Below the pieces are notes generated by a model that was given only the letters and a program-made list of their open reading frames with translations, searched no databases and was not told the origin of the DNA. From positions 32,637-96,636 of the forward strand of contig NZ_BAGL01000083.1 of NCBI RefSeq assembly GCF_000308875.1: DNA of 64,000 nucleotides, given 5' to 3'. The position numbers and the translations under genes were made by a program. The stretch is from Nocardia transvalensis NBRC 15921 (GTDB lineage Bacteria; Actinomycetota; Actinomycetes; Mycobacteriales; Mycobacteriaceae). Of this stretch, positions 1 to 8,625 are shown in pieces. Every line of letters begins with the position of its first letter. The first letter of the stretch is position 1.

Positions 1-1
1 C

Positions 2-649
2 TATCCGTCGATGTCGAACAGGTGGGTGGTGGTCGGCCAGTCCCAGGGCGCGGGGGCCGCGGTCAACACCGCGCGCTACGCCACCGAATTCGGCGGGCCG
101 GAGCTGGACTACCGCGGCGCGGTCGCCACCGGCATCCCCGCCTACATCGAGGATCTGGTGACGCCGGCCGGACCGGGCGTGCCGCCGGTGAAGCTGAGCC
201 CGCACACCACCGGGTACGCGCTGTACATCCTCAACGGCCTGCGCACGACCTATCCCGAGCTGAACATCGAATCCTTCCTCACCGAATCCGGCCGGGACTG
301 GCTGGAGCGGGCCCGCACCGAATGCCTGCTGCCCCTGGGCGACGGGCTGGCGGCGCGGAACGTGGTGATCGGCAACCTGTTCGCGCGGCCGCTGTCGGAG
401 ATCCCCGATGTGCACGGACTGCTCGCCCGCTACCTGGGCCTGCCGGAATCCGGCTACGACCGGCCGCTGTTCCTGGGCCAGGGCCTGCGCGACACCGACG
501 TGATCACCCCGGAGACGCTACGGTTCGCCGCGGTCCTGCGAGCCAACCAGCAGCCGGTCACCCTGAAGACCTATCCGACCGATCACAGCGGAACGGTGAA
601 CGCGTCGCTGCCGGACTCGGTGCCGTTCGTGCGCGACCTGTTCGCCTGA
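2..649 (+). CDS. Secretory lipase family protein, C-terminal fragment cut by window edge
   Basis: Predicted extracellular lipase/esterase of the alpha/beta-hydrolase secretory lipase family. The frame is open from the first complete codon, so the N-terminus and any signal peptide lie outside the window; about 215 residues remain. A nucleophile elbow GQSQGAG lies near the visible N-terminus, and an Asp in GLRDTDVI and a His in PTDHSGT could complete the Ser-Asp-His triad. The 3' end overlaps the 3' end of the convergent xanthine dehydrogenase gene by 67 nt. A second family member lies at 32158-33426. The substrate cannot be predicted. Confidence 0.75.
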   Translation, partial: YPSMSNRWVVVGQSQGAGAAVNTARYATEFGGPELDYRGAVATGIPAYIEDLVTPAGPGVPPVKLSPHTTGYALYILNGLRTTYPELNIESFLTESGRDWLERARTECLLPLGDGLAARNVVIGNLFARPLSEIPDVHGLLARYLGLPESGYDRPLFLGQGLRDTDVITPETLRFAAVLRANQQPVTLKTYPTDHSGTVNASLPDSVPFVRDLFA

Positions 650-3477
650 GATCGCTTGCGTCCCATCCCCGTTCCGGTGTGCTCCCGGCCGGAATCCTCG
701 GCGATCAGCGCCCAGATCCGGTCGGCCGTCAGGGGCAGCCGGTGCGGGCGCGCGCCCACGGCATCGCGAATGGCGTTCGCGAGGGCCGGGGCGACCGGGT
801 TGTAGGGCGATTCGCTCATCGACTTGGCGCCCAGCGGACCGAATTCGTCGGCAGTCCTGGCGAAGTGCACCTCGGTGCGAGGCAGATCCGCGTACTGCGG
901 AATGTGGTAGTGACGCAGGGTTTTCGTGGTCACGATGCCCTGCTCCACCCGCATATCCTCATACAGCGCACCGCCGATCGCCTGCGCCACACCCCCTTCC
1001 ACCTGCCCCCGGCACTGCCGCTCGTGCAACACGGTCCCCGCATCCGCCCCGTGCACCGACCGCAGAATCCGAACCTCCCCGGTATCGACATTCACCGCAA
1101 CCCGAAACGCCTGCACATTGAACGCCACCGACCGAGGCGTCCCGTCATGCGCAGCCACCGCACGTAACGGCCCCTCCCCCAGCAACTCCCGAGCGGTGAA
1201 CAGACGACCACCCACCCGAACCCCACCGGCCTCGAGCACCGCGCCGGGCTCCTGGGCTATCTCCACGGCACGGGCCAGCAGCATGTCGCGGAGGCGGAGG
1301 CTGGCGGCGTGGACTGCCTTGCCCGCTACCACGATTCCGGTGGAGCCGAATGCGCCGGTGTCGTAGGCGGTGAGGTCGGTGTCGGCGTGGCGGACGCGGA
1401 TGTGGGCGGGGTCGGTGTGCAGGGCGGAGGCAGCCAGCCGGGCGTGGACGGTGGTGGTGCCGTTGCCGAATTCGGCTGTGCCCACGCGGATTTCGTAGGT
1501 CCCGTCGGGGAGCAGTTCGGCCTCCGCCGTGGCGTGATGGCCGCGCGGCGGGATCGTGGCGATCATGGCGGCCGCCATACCTTCGCCGACGCGCCAGGCT
1601 CCGGAAGATACCGAGTTCATATCTCCGGTCGCGGCATGAAGCGCTTTCTCCGCCAGGTCGAGGCACTGGTCGAGGCCGTAGCTGCCGAAGGCCAGGTCGT
1701 CGTCCTCCGCACAGGTGCCGCCGACGAGCGCGTCGCCGGGCCGGACCACGTTGCGGCGGCGGAATTCGAAGGGGTCCAGGCCGATGCGACGAGCGAGTTC
1801 GTCCAGCGCGGATTCGATGCCGAAGCTCACCTGCCCGAGGCCGTAGCCGCGGAAGGCGCCGGACGGAACGGTATTGGTGTAGACGGCGCGGCCGTCGACG
1901 CGCTTGGCGGCACAGCGGTACAGGGCGACCGATTCGTTGACACCGTGGAAAAGCACCCCGCCACTGTGGTTTCCGTACGCTCCCGCATCGGCGAGGACGT
2001 CGACGGCCAGCGCGGTGAGCCTGCCCTCGGCGTCCGCGCCCGCCGTGACCTCGACCCGCATGGGATGGCGGCAGGTGGCGGACGTGAATTCGTCGGACCG
2101 GGTGAATTCGTAGGACACGGGACGCCCGGTGCGCAGGACCGCCAGCGCGACCAGGTCCTCCGACAGCATCTCCTGTTTGGCGCCGAAGCCGCCGCCCACC
2201 CGCGCCGCGAAGACCCGCACCCGCTCGCGCGGCAGTGCGAAGAGACGGCTCAGTTCGTCTCGCACCAGGAACGGCACCTGAGTGCTGGTCCGGATCACGA
2301 GACGGCCGCGCTCGTCGAGCCATCCGATACTACCGTGCGTCTCCAGGTGGACGTGCTGCACCCGATGGGTGTGCCACACGCCGTGCACGACCGCGGCCGC
2401 CGCGGCCAGCCCGGCCCCGACATCGCCTGCGCTCCCGTGCACCTCGGCGGCGATATTGCGCTCCCGGTCCGCGATGCGCGCGGAATCGTCCTTGTCCCCG
2501 TGCAGCGCGGGCGCGTCCGGCGACAGCGCCCGTTCCGGATCGAACACGGCGGGCAGCGGCTCGTACTCCACGCGCAGCGCGCGGCATCCGGCGCGGGCGG
2601 CGTCGAGGGTCTCGGCGACGACGGCGGCCACGCGCTGCCCGGCGAAGCGCACGATCCGATCGAGGACGACGGTGTCGTCCGGATCGTCCTCCCGGATCTC
2701 GTGCCGCGCCGTGGAGAACGGCACGGCCGGGCTGTCGGCATAGGTCAGCACCGCACGCACACCCGGAATCGCCTCGGCCTCCGTGGCGTCGATCGAGACG
2801 ATCCGGGCGTGCGGGTGCGGACTCGTCAACACCGCCAGCTGCAGCGGCGAAGCCAGCGGGGCGTCCGTAGAGTCATTCGTCGCTGCCGCCGGGTCGGATG
2901 GCCCCGACATTCGATGACTCAGGCCCTCATCCGGACTCGTCCGGGGGACAACGGGACACGTATCCATGGTGAAGGGTTCGGTGCCGGTGACGATGCGCGC
3001 TGCGGCCGGTGGATCCAGGCCCGGATCGCGCCGGATCGCGCCCCCGAGAACAGCCTCACCGATGGCGCGGTATCCGGTGCAGCGGCAGAGGTTTCCCTTC
3101 AGCAGTTCCGGAAGATCCTCGGCGGCAATACCGCCGGGGTGACGCGCCTCCAGATCGCAGGCGGTGACCACCATTCCCGCGGTGCAGAACCCGCACTGGA
3201 ACGCACCGGCCTCCACGAATCGCCGCTGCACCGGGTGGGGTTCGTCCGGCGCTCCGAGCCCGGCGGCCGTGGTGACGGTCCGGCCGTCGACGCGATGGGC
3301 CGGATACACGCAGGAGTGCACGGCCGTCCCGTCGACCAGCACCGAACACGCTCCGCAGTCCCCCGCATCGCACCCCTTCTTGACCGATATCCGCCCGGTC
3401 TCCCGCAGCACCGTGCGCAGGCACTGCCCCGGCCGGGGCGACATCTCGACGGCCACGCCGTCCACCTCGAACCTCAC
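583..3477 (-). CDS. Xanthine dehydrogenase-type hydroxylase, fused [2Fe-2S] and molybdenum-binding subunits
   Basis: Molybdenum hydroxylase of the xanthine oxidase family, probably oxidising a purine such as hypoxanthine/xanthine. The 964-residue chain fuses two usual subunits. The N-terminal ferredoxin-like part has CxxxxCGxC-type ligands at about C36, C41, C44 and C56, and the second cluster domain has C95, C98, C131 and C133 (CGFC ... CRC). The molybdopterin-binding part follows from about residue 190, with GGGFGAK, AFRGYGLGQ and a C-terminal GAKSMSES motif whose Glu fits the catalytic base. I chose the GTG at 3477 because it overlaps the stop of the FAD-subunit gene (GTGA). The natural substrate is inferred from the nearby hydroxyisourate hydrolase; an aldehyde substrate is not excluded. 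Confidence 0.9.
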   Translation of the reverse strand: MRFEVDGVAVEMSPRPGQCLRTVLRETGRISVKKGCDAGDCGACSVLVDGTAVHSCVYPAHRVDGRTVTTAAGLGAPDEPHPVQRRFVEAGAFQCGFCTAGMVVTACDLEARHPGGIAAEDLPELLKGNLCRCTGYRAIGEAVLGGAIRRDPGLDPPAAARIVTGTEPFTMDTCPVVPRTSPDEGLSHRMSGPSDPAAATNDSTDAPLASPLQLAVLTSPHPHARIVSIDATEAEAIPGVRAVLTYADSPAVPFSTARHEIREDDPDDTVVLDRIVRFAGQRVAAVVAETLDAARAGCRALRVEYEPLPAVFDPERALSPDAPALHGDKDDSARIADRERNIAAEVHGSAGDVGAGLAAAAAVVHGVWHTHRVQHVHLETHGSIGWLDERGRLVIRTSTQVPFLVRDELSRLFALPRERVRVFAARVGGGFGAKQEMLSEDLVALAVLRTGRPVSYEFTRSDEFTSATCRHPMRVEVTAGADAEGRLTALAVDVLADAGAYGNHSGGVLFHGVNESVALYRCAAKRVDGRAVYTNTVPSGAFRGYGLGQVSFGIESALDELARRIGLDPFEFRRRNVVRPGDALVGGTCAEDDDLAFGSYGLDQCLDLAEKALHAATGDMNSVSSGAWRVGEGMAAAMIATIPPRGHHATAEAELLPDGTYEIRVGTAEFGNGTTTVHARLAASALHTDPAHIRVRHADTDLTAYDTGAFGSTGIVVAGKAVHAASLRLRDMLLARAVEIAQEPGAVLEAGGVRVGGRLFTARELLGEGPLRAVAAHDGTPRSVAFNVQAFRVAVNVDTGEVRILRSVHGADAGTVLHERQCRGQVEGGVAQAIGGALYEDMRVEQGIVTTKTLRHYHIPQYADLPRTEVHFARTADEFGPLGAKSMSESPYNPVAPALANAIRDAVGARPHRLPLTADRIWALIAEDSGREHTGTGMGRKRSQANRSRTNGTESGSDAFTVPL

Positions 3478-4301
3478 GACCTCACCCCGCCCAATTCGGC
3501 CACGACGTCCCGCGCCAACAGCGCGGACACGTGGCGACGCCACACGGGGGCACCGTGCGGATCGTCGTACCAGACAGCAGGATCCAGACCCATAACGGTT
3601 GCCGAAAGGTCGCTATGCGAAGGCAATGTGCCGAATCGCAGCACGATCGGCCGAACGGTCGCGGCGCTGAGAGTGACAGCGCAACCACCGTCGGCATCGG
3701 CCCGGCCGATCACCACCGCCCCCGACCGGCCCAGCGGCGTCAACGCGATCTTCCGAAACGCGGTGCGTGCGCGCAATGCCGCATCCGAGACGATTACCGA
3801 ACGCAGCACCTCCCCCACACCCAGGACCGTCCGTCCCGGGCCGAGTACGAAGCGAGACAGTGGAATTCGCCGCTCACCACCCGCCGCCGTCCACACCACC
3901 GCCGTCCCGTCCAGCGCGGTCAAGGCGGCCAGCACCGCGCCCGCGGGCAGCGCCAGGCAGACATTCCCGCCCACCGTCGCCACCCGCCTGATCTTGTGCG
4001 AGGCCACCAGCGCCCGGCCCGCCTGCGCGAAGAGCGCGGCGGCCGGCCACTCCCCCGCGCCTACCTCCTCCAGCTCGGCAAGCGTGCAGGTAGCGGCGAT
4101 CTCCAACCCCTCCGGCGTGACGCTCAGCGACGGCCAGCCCAGCGCCGTGATATCCACCAGCCGCTCGAGGTGCTCCTGCGGTTCGGAGTACAGCCAGGTG
4201 CCGCCCGCCAGCACGGCCGAATTACCGTGCAGCGCCCCGAGATCCGCGCGATCGCGGGCGATCACCAGCTCACGGATCGTGTCCACGTCCACGACATCCA
4301 C
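3474..4301 (-). CDS. Xanthine dehydrogenase FAD-binding subunit
   Basis: FAD-binding subunit (275 residues) of the molybdenum hydroxylase, passing electrons from the iron-sulfur centres to FAD. It resembles the FAD_binding_5 domain in its first two thirds (the AGGTWL segment near residue 33 corresponds to the family's AGGTDL loop; KIRRVATVGGNV near residue 110 is typical) and the CO-dehydrogenase flavoprotein C-terminal domain after about residue 170. It starts with GTG at 4301 and is translationally coupled to the downstream fused subunit by a 4-nt overlap. It is the first gene of the operon, so the promoter should lie in 4302-4396. Confidence 0.87.
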   Translation of the reverse strand: MDVVDVDTIRELVIARDRADLGALHGNSAVLAGGTWLYSEPQEHLERLVDITALGWPSLSVTPEGLEIAATCTLAELEEVGAGEWPAAALFAQAGRALVASHKIRRVATVGGNVCLALPAGAVLAALTALDGTAVVWTAAGGERRIPLSRFVLGPGRTVLGVGEVLRSVIVSDAALRARTAFRKIALTPLGRSGAVVIGRADADGGCAVTLSAATVRPIVLRFGTLPSHSDLSATVMGLDPAVWYDDPHGAPVWRRHVSALLARDVVAELGGVRS

Positions 4302-4396
4302 CTACTCCCGGGCCCGGGTCGGGGCCGCTCGTGTCCAACTTAGAACCCGCTGGTTGCGGAAAGATTGCGTCACGGCGGCCCGCGGTTGCGTTCGCG

Positions 4397-4618
4397 TTAC
4401 TCACCTCCATCGTCCGTGCGCCGGCGGCGCTCCCTCATCTGCCTGGCTCCCAGCAGTCCGGCGCTGGTCACGAAGACCGTGACGGCCGACGGCCAGTCCC
4501 CGGAGACGAATCCGACACCGGCGCCCAGCCCGGCGCTGACCGCCACCGCGAGGACCGGATGCAACGGCGAGCGAGGCGGCGGCAGGTTCTCCTCGAACGG
4601 AATCTTGGGTGCGCTCAT
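4397..4618 (-). CDS. Small membrane protein of unknown function (73 aa)
   Basis: Short protein not recognised. The ATG at 4618 is preceded by GGAG seven bases upstream. A proline-rich N-terminus is followed by one or two hydrophobic stretches (roughly residues 20-40 and 45-58, rich in Gly, Ala and Val) and a charged tail with RERRRR, suggesting a small inner-membrane protein with a cytoplasmic basic end. It is last in a three-gene run with the genes at 4672-4917 and 4914-5276. Confidence 0.5.
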   Translation of the reverse strand: MSAPKIPFEENLPPPRSPLHPVLAVAVSAGLGAGVGFVSGDWPSAVTVFVTSAGLLGARQMRERRRRTDDGGE

Positions 4619-4671
4619 TGTGAACTCCATTGGTCGACAATCGAAGGGGGGCAGTGCTTTCCACGGCGATG

Positions 4672-4917
4672 TCACGGTCTCGCCGCGCTCGTCGCGGTAC
4701 CGGGCGCGGCGCCGCAGAACGGCTCGCACGTGCGGTATCCGGGTGTCGTGACGCCGGTGTACCGGCTCGGCGTCCCGGAATGCGCCCGGTCGGCGTCGGC
4801 GGTCGAGACGACGATCAGCACCCCGATCGCGAAGATCACCGCGCCGAGGAACAGGGCGATGGTCCAGACCAGCGTTCCCCTCGGCAGAACGATGATCAAC
4901 GGACCGAGCAGGATCAT
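4672..4917 (-). CDS. Small single-span membrane protein (81 aa)
   Basis: Unrecognised small protein. Residues about 7-41 are strongly hydrophobic and could form one long or two short membrane segments; the rest is polar, with two Cys residues in a Pro/Thr/Gly-rich tail. The ATG at 4917 overlaps the stop of the preceding gene (ATGA), and a GGGAGGG ribosome site lies five bases upstream inside that gene, so translation is probably coupled. Function unknown. Confidence 0.55.
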   Translation of the reverse strand: MILLGPLIIVLPRGTLVWTIALFLGAVIFAIGVLIVVSTADADRAHSGTPSRYTGVTTPGYRTCEPFCGAAPGTATSAARP

Positions 4918-5276
4918 CGGCGCCCTCCCGTCGTACAGGGCGGGACGGTTTCCGGCTCCGCGTCGTCACCGCCCTCGGTGAGCGGGAACCCGCGCAGCGC
5001 GAGCAGGCACAGCGCGTCGTTCAGGCTCAGGCCCAATTCGGCCGCGTACGCCGCGGCCATCTCGCCGTCCCAGTCGTCGTCGGAACCTTCCAGTTCGAGC
5101 ACGACCATTTCGGCCAGTACCACGCCGACGAGCGCCTCGGCCCGCGTGAATCGGCATTCGGCCGGGAGGTACGACAGCACCCACCGGCCCCGGTCCGGTC
5201 CCGGGAGATCGATGCGAAATGCAACCTCCAGGGCCACATCGCTCGTGATCAACCAGTCCGTGGCGACAATTCCCAT
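4914..5276 (-). CDS. Hypothetical acidic protein (120 aa)
   Basis: Unrecognised protein, first gene of a three-gene run. The ATG at 5276 has an AGAAAGGA-like ribosome site seven bases upstream. It has no obvious signal peptide or long membrane segment; the middle is acidic (a GSDDDWDG segment near residue 65). It lies head-to-head with the STAND ATPase gene, sharing the 250-bp region 5277-5526. No function can be given. Confidence 0.55.
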   Translation of the reverse strand: MGIVATDWLITSDVALEVAFRIDLPGPDRGRWVLSYLPAECRFTRAEALVGVVLAEMVVLELEGSDDDWDGEMAAAYAAELGLSLNDALCLLALRGFPLTEGGDDAEPETVPPCTTGGRR

Positions 5277-5393
5277 TTGTGCGTTCCTTTCTCCCGCCGA
5301 CCGGTATGCCGGCCGATAACCCCATGCTGACGAGGCGGAACGGCACCGTCGATCACACGTTTCGGGTTAATTTCTTCACATCGCCACAACCTC

Positions 5394-5423
5394 TTGACCT
5401 GGGAGAACAGGTCCTGCTACGAA
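5394..5423 (+). promoter_or_regulatory. Sigma-70-like promoter with embedded inverted repeat upstream of the STAND ATPase gene
   Basis: TTGACC at 5394-5399 and TACGAA at 5418-5423 are separated by 18 bases, a plausible -35/-10 pair. Between them lies a perfect inverted repeat, GACCTG (5396-5401) and CAGGTC (5408-5413) with a 6-nt spacer, so a dimeric regulator bound there would block polymerase. Transcription would enter the gene starting at 5527. The assignment rests on sequence alone. Confidence 0.45.
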
Positions 5424-5526
5424 GGACGCATCACACACAGCACGTCCGGTCGGAATGCCGAATCCGCTTCCGCGACCGCGGATCCCGCCCCGGCGGCCCA
5501 CCCGGACCTCGCGGGGGAGGCGCTCG

Positions 5527-8415
5527 GTGGCCCGAGACAGGTCCGATCATTCGCATAAACCGCGCCGCCCACGGGCGGTCGAGGCGGCGTACACCCGGTT
5601 CCGCGAACTCGGGCTGAGTGATCATGAAATGCGCGAGCCGTTCGTGGCCGAATTACGGCAACAGGGATATCGCGCGCGAGCGGCGTGGCGCTACGTCAAC
5701 AACTTCACCCAGGAGAACGTCTGCGACCAATTCAACGACCTCTCCAACAGCGACACCATGAAGCCGAGCCGCATCTCCGAGTACGAGACCTGGCCGGGCG
5801 GCCCGCAGGGTGACGGCAACCGCCCGAAAGGGGTGCGGCCGACCGCCGAGGTGCTCAAGAAGCTGGCCACCATCTACGGCACGTCCTGGGATCAGCTGGT
5901 CGATCTCGCGGATCTCGCCCATATGACCGCCGGCGAGCACCGCGAGTATCGCGAGGCCGTCCTGCTGCGCAGCGCGGACCCGGGGGCCGTGCTGGTCGGC
6001 GACCTGCCGCCGGAGGTGCCCGCCTTCACCGGCCGCGACGACGCCAGATCCGAACTGCACAAACGGGTTTCGGCGCATATCGAGCGGGACGGCGTGGCGG
6101 TGCACGTGATCGACGGCCCGCCCGGTGTCGGGAAGACGGCGCTGGCCCGGTACGCGGTCAGCGCGTTCTACAAGCACTATCCGGACGGCACCATCTGGGC
6201 CGACCTGCTCGGCTACACCCCCGGCCGCGATCCCGCCGAACCCACCGATCTGCTGGAGTGGCTGCTGTTGCAGATCAAGGTCCCGCCCACGGCGATCGCG
6301 GCGGACGCCGGCCGCCGGGCCAGGCAGTGGCGGCAGGCGATGAGCGCGCGGCGGATGCTCCTGGTCTTCGACAACGCCGCCGACAGCGCCCAGGTCAAGG
6401 ACCTGCTCCCGCAGGCGCGCGGCTGTTTCGTCCTGATCACCAGCCGCAAGCGGCTCACCGGACTGTCCGGCAGCGGTCCGGTCCACCCCTACCATCTGGA
6501 CGGTATGCCCCTCGGCGAGGCCGAGCAGCTGCTGGTCAAATTGGCCAACCTGCGCGACGGGTACGATCGCGCCGCGGTGCGCCAGATCTCGGAGACCTCC
6601 GGCGGACTTCCCTTGGCGCTCAAGCTGATCGCCGGTCAGATCGCTCACCACGGCACCAATATGCTCGCCGACAGCGCCGCCGACTTCGCGAGCCTGGCGG
6701 CCGAGATCCGGCGCACCCCGGTGGGTTCCGAGGGCAACGAGTCGGCGGCCGAACACATCCTGGAGCGATTCTCCGCCGAGGACGAATCGGTCGGCGCCGC
6801 GTTCGAACTGTCGTATCAGCGCCTGCGCGAACCGGTTTTGCAGCACGCGGTCCGGCTGCTCGGCTGGTTTCCGGGCACCGAGGTCACCGCGCAGACCTTC
6901 GCCTGGCTGGCCGATGTGTCCGAGGCCTCGGCAAAGCTGTTGATACTCAAGCTCTGCGAGGCCGGTTTCCTGGATCCGCGGCCCGACGACATCCGGCCCG
7001 ATCCCGGCGGCCCGCGCTACCGGATGCACGACATGCTGCGGCTCGGCGCGCAATTGCACGCCGAGCGTGACGGTTCGCCCGCCGAACGGGCCACGGTCAT
7101 CGACCGTGTCATCCGGCACAGCCTCGCCATCGCGCGCAGTGTGAACGCCATCCGGCCGTTCCACACGGTCGGCGTGCAACCGACGCCGAACCCGCCCGAG
7201 GCGGCGGCGCAGGCCCGGACGTGGCTCACCAAGGAGCAGGAGCTGCTGCTGGGCAGCCTCGAAATCACCCGCCCCACTTCCGAAGCCGCCGAATTGGCCC
7301 GGCTGATGGCCGCCCATCTGTGCGGGCTGGGGTTCTGGGAGGGCGCCGAGCGGCTGTACGGGCGGGCGCTGGTGATGGCCCGCCTGATCGAGGACCGGCC
7401 GGGGCAGGCGTGGGCGCTGCTCGGGCAGGGGCGGATGTCGCGGATGCGAGGCGCCCACGTCCAGGCCGACCAGGCGTTCCTGGATGTCCGCGATATCGCC
7501 GACGAACTCGGCGATATGCGCTGCCTGGCCGAGGTGCAGTGCGAGCGCGGCCATTCGGCGTGGATCACCGGCGAGCACGCCGACGCCCGGCACCACTTCA
7601 ACGAGGCGCTGCGCATCGCCTGCGAGATCGGCTACCGGCCGACCCAGTGCGACGCACTCGACGGCCTGAGCCGCACGGGACGCATGGCCTGCGACTACCG
7701 GGCCGCCGAACGCTGGTCGCAGGAGGCGCTGTCCATCGCCATCGAACTCGCCGATCCCGAGCGGGTGGGCACGGTGCAGTGGGGCTACGCCGAAGCGGTC
7801 CGGCTGCACGGCGACCACGACGCCGCCCGCCAGCACTACGTGTACGCGCTGCACATCGCCCGCAGCATCGATCACGTGAAGCTGGAGGGCGACGCCCTGC
7901 GCGGCCTGGGCCACCTCGAGCGGCTGGACGGCAATACCGATACCGCACAACAGCATCTGACCAGCGCCTTGGACAAGGCCCGCCGGATACAGGACCAGTA
8001 CGGCGAGGGCTGGGCGCTGTGGGGCCTGGGCAATCTGGCCCGGCGCGCGGGCAATCTCCAATTGGCGCGCAACAACTTCGAATACGCCCTGCAACTGGCC
8101 CGCGAGATCAAGGACCCGCTCGGCAAGGTCGACGCCCTGCGCGGCCTCGGCCACATCGAACGCCAGCTGTCCGCCCGCGACCCGGCCCGCTTCGAACTCG
8201 CCGCCGGCTACTACCGCGACTCCCTGGAGGTAGCCCAGGAAATCGGCGACCGCCGCGGCCGAGCCGACGCCCTACGCGGCCTGGGCCGCCTGGCCACCGA
8301 CCACGGCCGTATCGACGAGGCCCGCGGCTATTTGAAGACGGCCCAGGAACTGTACGAGCGCATCGGCATTCCCCTCGCTGAGGAGGTGCGTGGGCTTTTG
8401 TCCGAGTTGGACTGA
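5527..8415 (+). CDS. STAND-class NB-ARC-like ATPase with C-terminal TPR repeats
   Basis: Large signalling ATPase (962 residues). The GTG at 5527 was chosen because GGGGGAGG ends six bases before it. About 145 N-terminal residues form a helical region of unknown role, possibly HTH-like (RISEYETW ... LKKLATIYG). A P-loop GPPGVGKTA follows near residue 197, a Walker B-like LLVFDNAAD near 275, and a GLPLAL motif near 358, the order of NB-ARC/STAND ATPases. From about residue 600 to the end there are repeated TPR-like units. Family members act as inducer-sensing scaffolds: transcription activators of the AfsR/GutR type without the SARP domain, or immune receptors. The output and inducer of this one are unknown. 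It stands alone as a transcription unit. Confidence 0.8.
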   Translation: MARDRSDHSHKPRRPRAVEAAYTRFRELGLSDHEMREPFVAELRQQGYRARAAWRYVNNFTQENVCDQFNDLSNSDTMKPSRISEYETWPGGPQGDGNRPKGVRPTAEVLKKLATIYGTSWDQLVDLADLAHMTAGEHREYREAVLLRSADPGAVLVGDLPPEVPAFTGRDDARSELHKRVSAHIERDGVAVHVIDGPPGVGKTALARYAVSAFYKHYPDGTIWADLLGYTPGRDPAEPTDLLEWLLLQIKVPPTAIAADAGRRARQWRQAMSARRMLLVFDNAADSAQVKDLLPQARGCFVLITSRKRLTGLSGSGPVHPYHLDGMPLGEAEQLLVKLANLRDGYDRAAVRQISETSGGLPLALKLIAGQIAHHGTNMLADSAADFASLAAEIRRTPVGSEGNESAAEHILERFSAEDESVGAAFELSYQRLREPVLQHAVRLLGWFPGTEVTAQTFAWLADVSEASAKLLILKLCEAGFLDPRPDDIRPDPGGPRYRMHDMLRLGAQLHAERDGSPAERATVIDRVIRHSLAIARSVNAIRPFHTVGVQPTPNPPEAAAQARTWLTKEQELLLGSLEITRPTSEAAELARLMAAHLCGLGFWEGAERLYGRALVMARLIEDRPGQAWALLGQGRMSRMRGAHVQADQAFLDVRDIADELGDMRCLAEVQCERGHSAWITGEHADARHHFNEALRIACEIGYRPTQCDALDGLSRTGRMACDYRAAERWSQEALSIAIELADPERVGTVQWGYAEAVRLHGDHDAARQHYVYALHIARSIDHVKLEGDALRGLGHLERLDGNTDTAQQHLTSALDKARRIQDQYGEGWALWGLGNLARRAGNLQLARNNFEYALQLAREIKDPLGKVDALRGLGHIERQLSARDPARFELAAGYYRDSLEVAQEIGDRRGRADALRGLGRLATDHGRIDEARGYLKTAQELYERIGIPLAEEVRGLLSELD

Positions 8416-8417
8416 GA

Positions 8418-8440
8418 TCCCGGCCAAAAGCGTGCCGGGA
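8418..8440 (-). repeat. Dispersed palindromic element, copy 1
   Basis: Hairpin with 7-bp arms (TCCCGGC and GCCGGGA) around a 9-nt loop which on this strand reads ACGCTTTTG. It begins two bases after the stop codon of the STAND ATPase gene. Same family as the copies at 8595, 10973, 11007, 13124, 17329 and 24516. It has no T-run, so it is not a classical intrinsic terminator, though it could still end or protect the transcript. Confidence 0.75.
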
Positions 8441-8493
8441 ACAAGAGAGAGGGCCTCGCCCACCTCTCACTCGAGACAGCACCTCGCCCACCT

Positions 8494-8594
8494 CTTGTTT
8501 CCGGCGTGCCCTCTCTTGTTTCCGGCGTGCCCTCCCTTGTTTCCGGCGGGCCCCCTTGTTTCCGGCGGGCCCCCTTGTTTCCGGCGGGCTCCTT
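8494..8594 (+). repeat. Tandem array of half-elements (18-21 bp units)
   Basis: Five imperfect head-to-tail units each beginning CTTGTTTCCGGCG start at 8494, 8515, 8536, 8555 and 8574; a sixth starting at 8592 continues into the full hairpin at 8595. Each unit carries only the 5' arm and first loop bases of the palindromic element, followed by a C-rich run instead of the loop end and 3' arm. The array fills the space between two convergent genes. The segment 8441-8493 holds a direct repeat of CCTCGCCCACCTCT and an inverted copy of the unit border. Confidence 0.8.
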
Positions 8595-8621
8595 GTTTCC
8601 GGCGTGCTTTTGGCCGGAAAC
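8595..8621 (+). repeat. Dispersed palindromic element, copy 2
   Basis: Best-paired copy: 9-bp arms GTTTCCGGC and GCCGGAAAC around the loop GTGCTTTTG. It ends five bases before the stop codon of the convergent M20 gene (stop at 8626). Together with copy 1 in the opposite orientation it brackets the half-element array. Confidence 0.75.
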
Positions 8622-8625
8622 TCGC

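Noticed and set aside
5653..8154. Long minus-strand frame opposite the STAND gene
   Set aside because: It mirrors the codon bias of the + strand gene, which has a P-loop, TPRs and a strong ribosome site.
8494..8621. Possible CRISPR array
   Set aside because: Units are only 18-21 bp, contiguous, with no unique spacers of constant length and no cas genes in the window.
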